Source: Thermoflexus hugenholtzii JAD2 (lineage in GTDB: Bacteria; Chloroflexota; Dehalococcoidia; UBA2979). Taken from it: a stretch of 6,147 nt of DNA. Below, in pieces: positions 5,562 to 6,147 of this stretch. The notes under the pieces are model-generated. The model had not been told where the DNA came from. It ran no database searches and was given only the letters and a program-made list of their open reading frames with translations. Position numbers and translations under genes: made by a program. Within the stretch, counting starts at the first letter, position 1, and every line of letters begins with the position of its first letter. Location of the stretch: NCBI GenBank assembly GCA_945889565.1, contig CAMDBZ010000108.1, positions 1 through 6,147 on the forward strand. Reading direction: 5' to 3'.

Positions 5562-5566
5562 GAGGT
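5562..5566 (+). promoter_or_regulatory. Shine-Dalgarno site of the VanZ-like gene
   Basis: GAGGT followed by 6 nt and the ATG at 5573. It decides in favour of this ATG over the in-frame ATG at 5537, whose extra 12 residues (MLDRPARARGTP) do not resemble a membrane-protein start. Confidence 0.6.
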
Positions 5567-5572
5567 ACGCCC

Positions 5573-6046
5573 ATGACGACACTCGCACGACGCCGGCAGC
5601 TCGCCGCGGCATGCGCAGTCGTAATCGTCGCCGCGCTGATCGCGCTCGCCACGCTCACGCCGTTCGGCGCCGACGACGCGCCTGACCGCTCGGGGCGCGA
5701 CACCTGCGCGTTCGGGCTGCCCTGCCCGCTCGGCCACCTCGGCAGCTTCGCCCTGCTGGGCGCCGCGCTCGCGTGCTGGGAAGCCGCCCGCATCGCGCGC
5801 GCGCGCGACTCGGTCCGCCCGACCCGCGCCGCGCTCGTCGCGCTCGCCACCGCCCTCGCGCTCGCCGCCGTCGACGAGGCCGCGCAGGCCTGGGTCGACC
5901 GCGACCCCCAGCTCGCGGACTGGCTGCTCGACGCCGTCGGCCTCACCGCCGGCTACGCAGGCGCAGCCGCGTTACTGCGGCGGTTGCGCGCCCGCTTCGC
6001 CGCGCGCGCTCGCTACGCCTCGTCCGCATACACGCGAAAGCCGTAG
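5573..6046 (+). CDS. VanZ-like integral membrane protein
   Basis: 157 residues with four hydrophobic segments: about 9-28 (AAACAVVIVAALIALATL), 54-74, 86-101 and 115-135, and a basic C-terminal tail (RRLRARFAARAR). The VanZ-family pattern is visible: LTPFG after the first helix, His55 in PLGHLGSFALLG, Asp101-Glu102-x-x-Gln105 at the end of the third helix, Arg110, then Asp116, Asp120, Gly123 and Gly127 in the fourth. VanZ itself gives low-level teicoplanin resistance, but most family members are of unknown function, and this gene is not beside van genes, so antibiotic resistance should not be assumed. A pair of cysteines (Cys45, Cys51) lies in the loop between the first two helices. The start is set by GAGGT 6 nt upstream. 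Its last 34 bp overlap the end of the opposing SUMF1-domain gene. Confidence 0.8.
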   Translation: MTTLARRRQLAAACAVVIVAALIALATLTPFGADDAPDRSGRDTCAFGLPCPLGHLGSFALLGAALACWEAARIARARDSVRPTRAALVALATALALAAVDEAAQAWVDRDPQLADWLLDAVGLTAGYAGAAALLRRLRARFAARARYASSAYTRKP

Positions 6047-6147
6047 TCGTTGTAGCGCAGCTCCGGCGCCAGCGACGACCGCGCGCTGATCCGCGACACC
6101 TTCACCCGATGCCGCCACGACCCGCCCCGCGACGCGCGACGCGTCCC
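6013..6147 (-). CDS. SUMF1 / formylglycine-generating-enzyme-fold protein, C-terminal end
   Basis: The last 44 residues of a gene that starts outside the window. They contain the conserved closing motifs of the SUMF1/FGE-sulfatase domain: RGGSWRHRVK, then RSSLAPELRYNDYGFRV, ending ADEA and TAG. The family includes true formylglycine-generating enzymes, EgtB-type sulfoxide synthases, and many proteins of unknown role, some fused to kinases or other domains. This part has no cysteine, although aerobic formylglycine-generating enzymes carry their two copper-binding cysteines between RGGS and the final GFR, so a genuine sulfatase-activating enzyme is unlikely. The 3' end overlaps the convergent VanZ-like gene by 34 bp. 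Confidence 0.85.
   Translation of the reverse strand, partial: GTRRASRGGSWRHRVKVSRISARSSLAPELRYNDYGFRVYADEA

Noticed and set aside
5537..5572. Earlier ATG for the VanZ-like gene
   Set aside because: No ribosome binding site precedes it, whereas the ATG at 5573 has GAGGT at 6 nt.
5376..5576. 66-codon plus-strand open frame in the regulator-VanZ spacer
   Set aside because: Composition is Arg/Pro-rich and membrane-free, there is no ribosome binding site, and it runs into the VanZ start in another frame.
5573..6046. Glycopeptide resistance determinant
   Set aside because: The VanZ-like fold alone does not show resistance; no vanHAX, vanS or vanR neighbours are present, and the adjacent regulator is an atypical orphan.

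Overview
The window is very GC-rich (clearly above 70% by eye) and densely coded. It holds seven genes in alternating orientation, with no RNA gene, insertion sequence or CRISPR array. The gene mix (a DehI-family protein, an exported lamin-tail-domain protein, a LOG-family protein, IspH, a PhoB-type regulator, a small VanZ-like membrane protein and a SUMF1-domain protein), a leaderless gene start and the high GC suggest a bacterial chromosome, most likely a high-GC Chloroflexota (Dehalococcoidia- or Thermomicrobia-like) or similar deep-branching lineage. This placement is an inference from gene content, not a marker-gene result.

Layout: (1) 1-511, minus: N-terminal 170 residues of a DehI/halocarboxylic-acid-dehalogenase-family protein, cut by the window edge, with a leaderless-type promoter. 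(2) 632-2653, plus: a 673-residue exported protein with a signal peptide, two probable beta-sandwich modules, Pro/Thr-rich linkers, a lamin tail domain and a C-terminal membrane anchor. (3) 2664-3338, minus: LOG-family nucleotide-binding protein, converging on the previous gene with a 10-bp gap. (4) 3507-4436, plus: ispH, last enzyme of the MEP isoprenoid pathway, divergent from LOG across a 168-bp spacer with two dyads and a clear -10 box. (5) 4437-4551: a convergent spacer filled by a GC-rich interspersed-type repeat that can form a branched hairpin and carries a perfect G-quadruplex motif. (6) 4552-5316, minus: winged-helix response regulator with a degenerate receiver domain and no kinase nearby. 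(7) 5317-5572: divergent spacer with two sets of direct repeats at roughly 11-bp spacing. (8) 5573-6046, plus: VanZ-like membrane protein. (9) 6013-6147, minus: C-terminal 44 residues of a SUMF1/formylglycine-generating-enzyme-fold protein, overlapping the VanZ gene tail-to-tail by 34 bp.

No two neighbouring genes share a strand, so there is no operon and no single pathway to reconstruct. ispH and LOG look like housekeeping genes; the exported lamin-tail protein and the orphan regulator are the least understood. I do not see a recognisable new multi-gene system. The most interesting items are the regulator lacking the usual receiver acidic pair and lysine, the repeat arrays beside it, the G4-bearing repeat after ispH, and a strand-wide third-position G/C asymmetry that holds whichever way the genes point.
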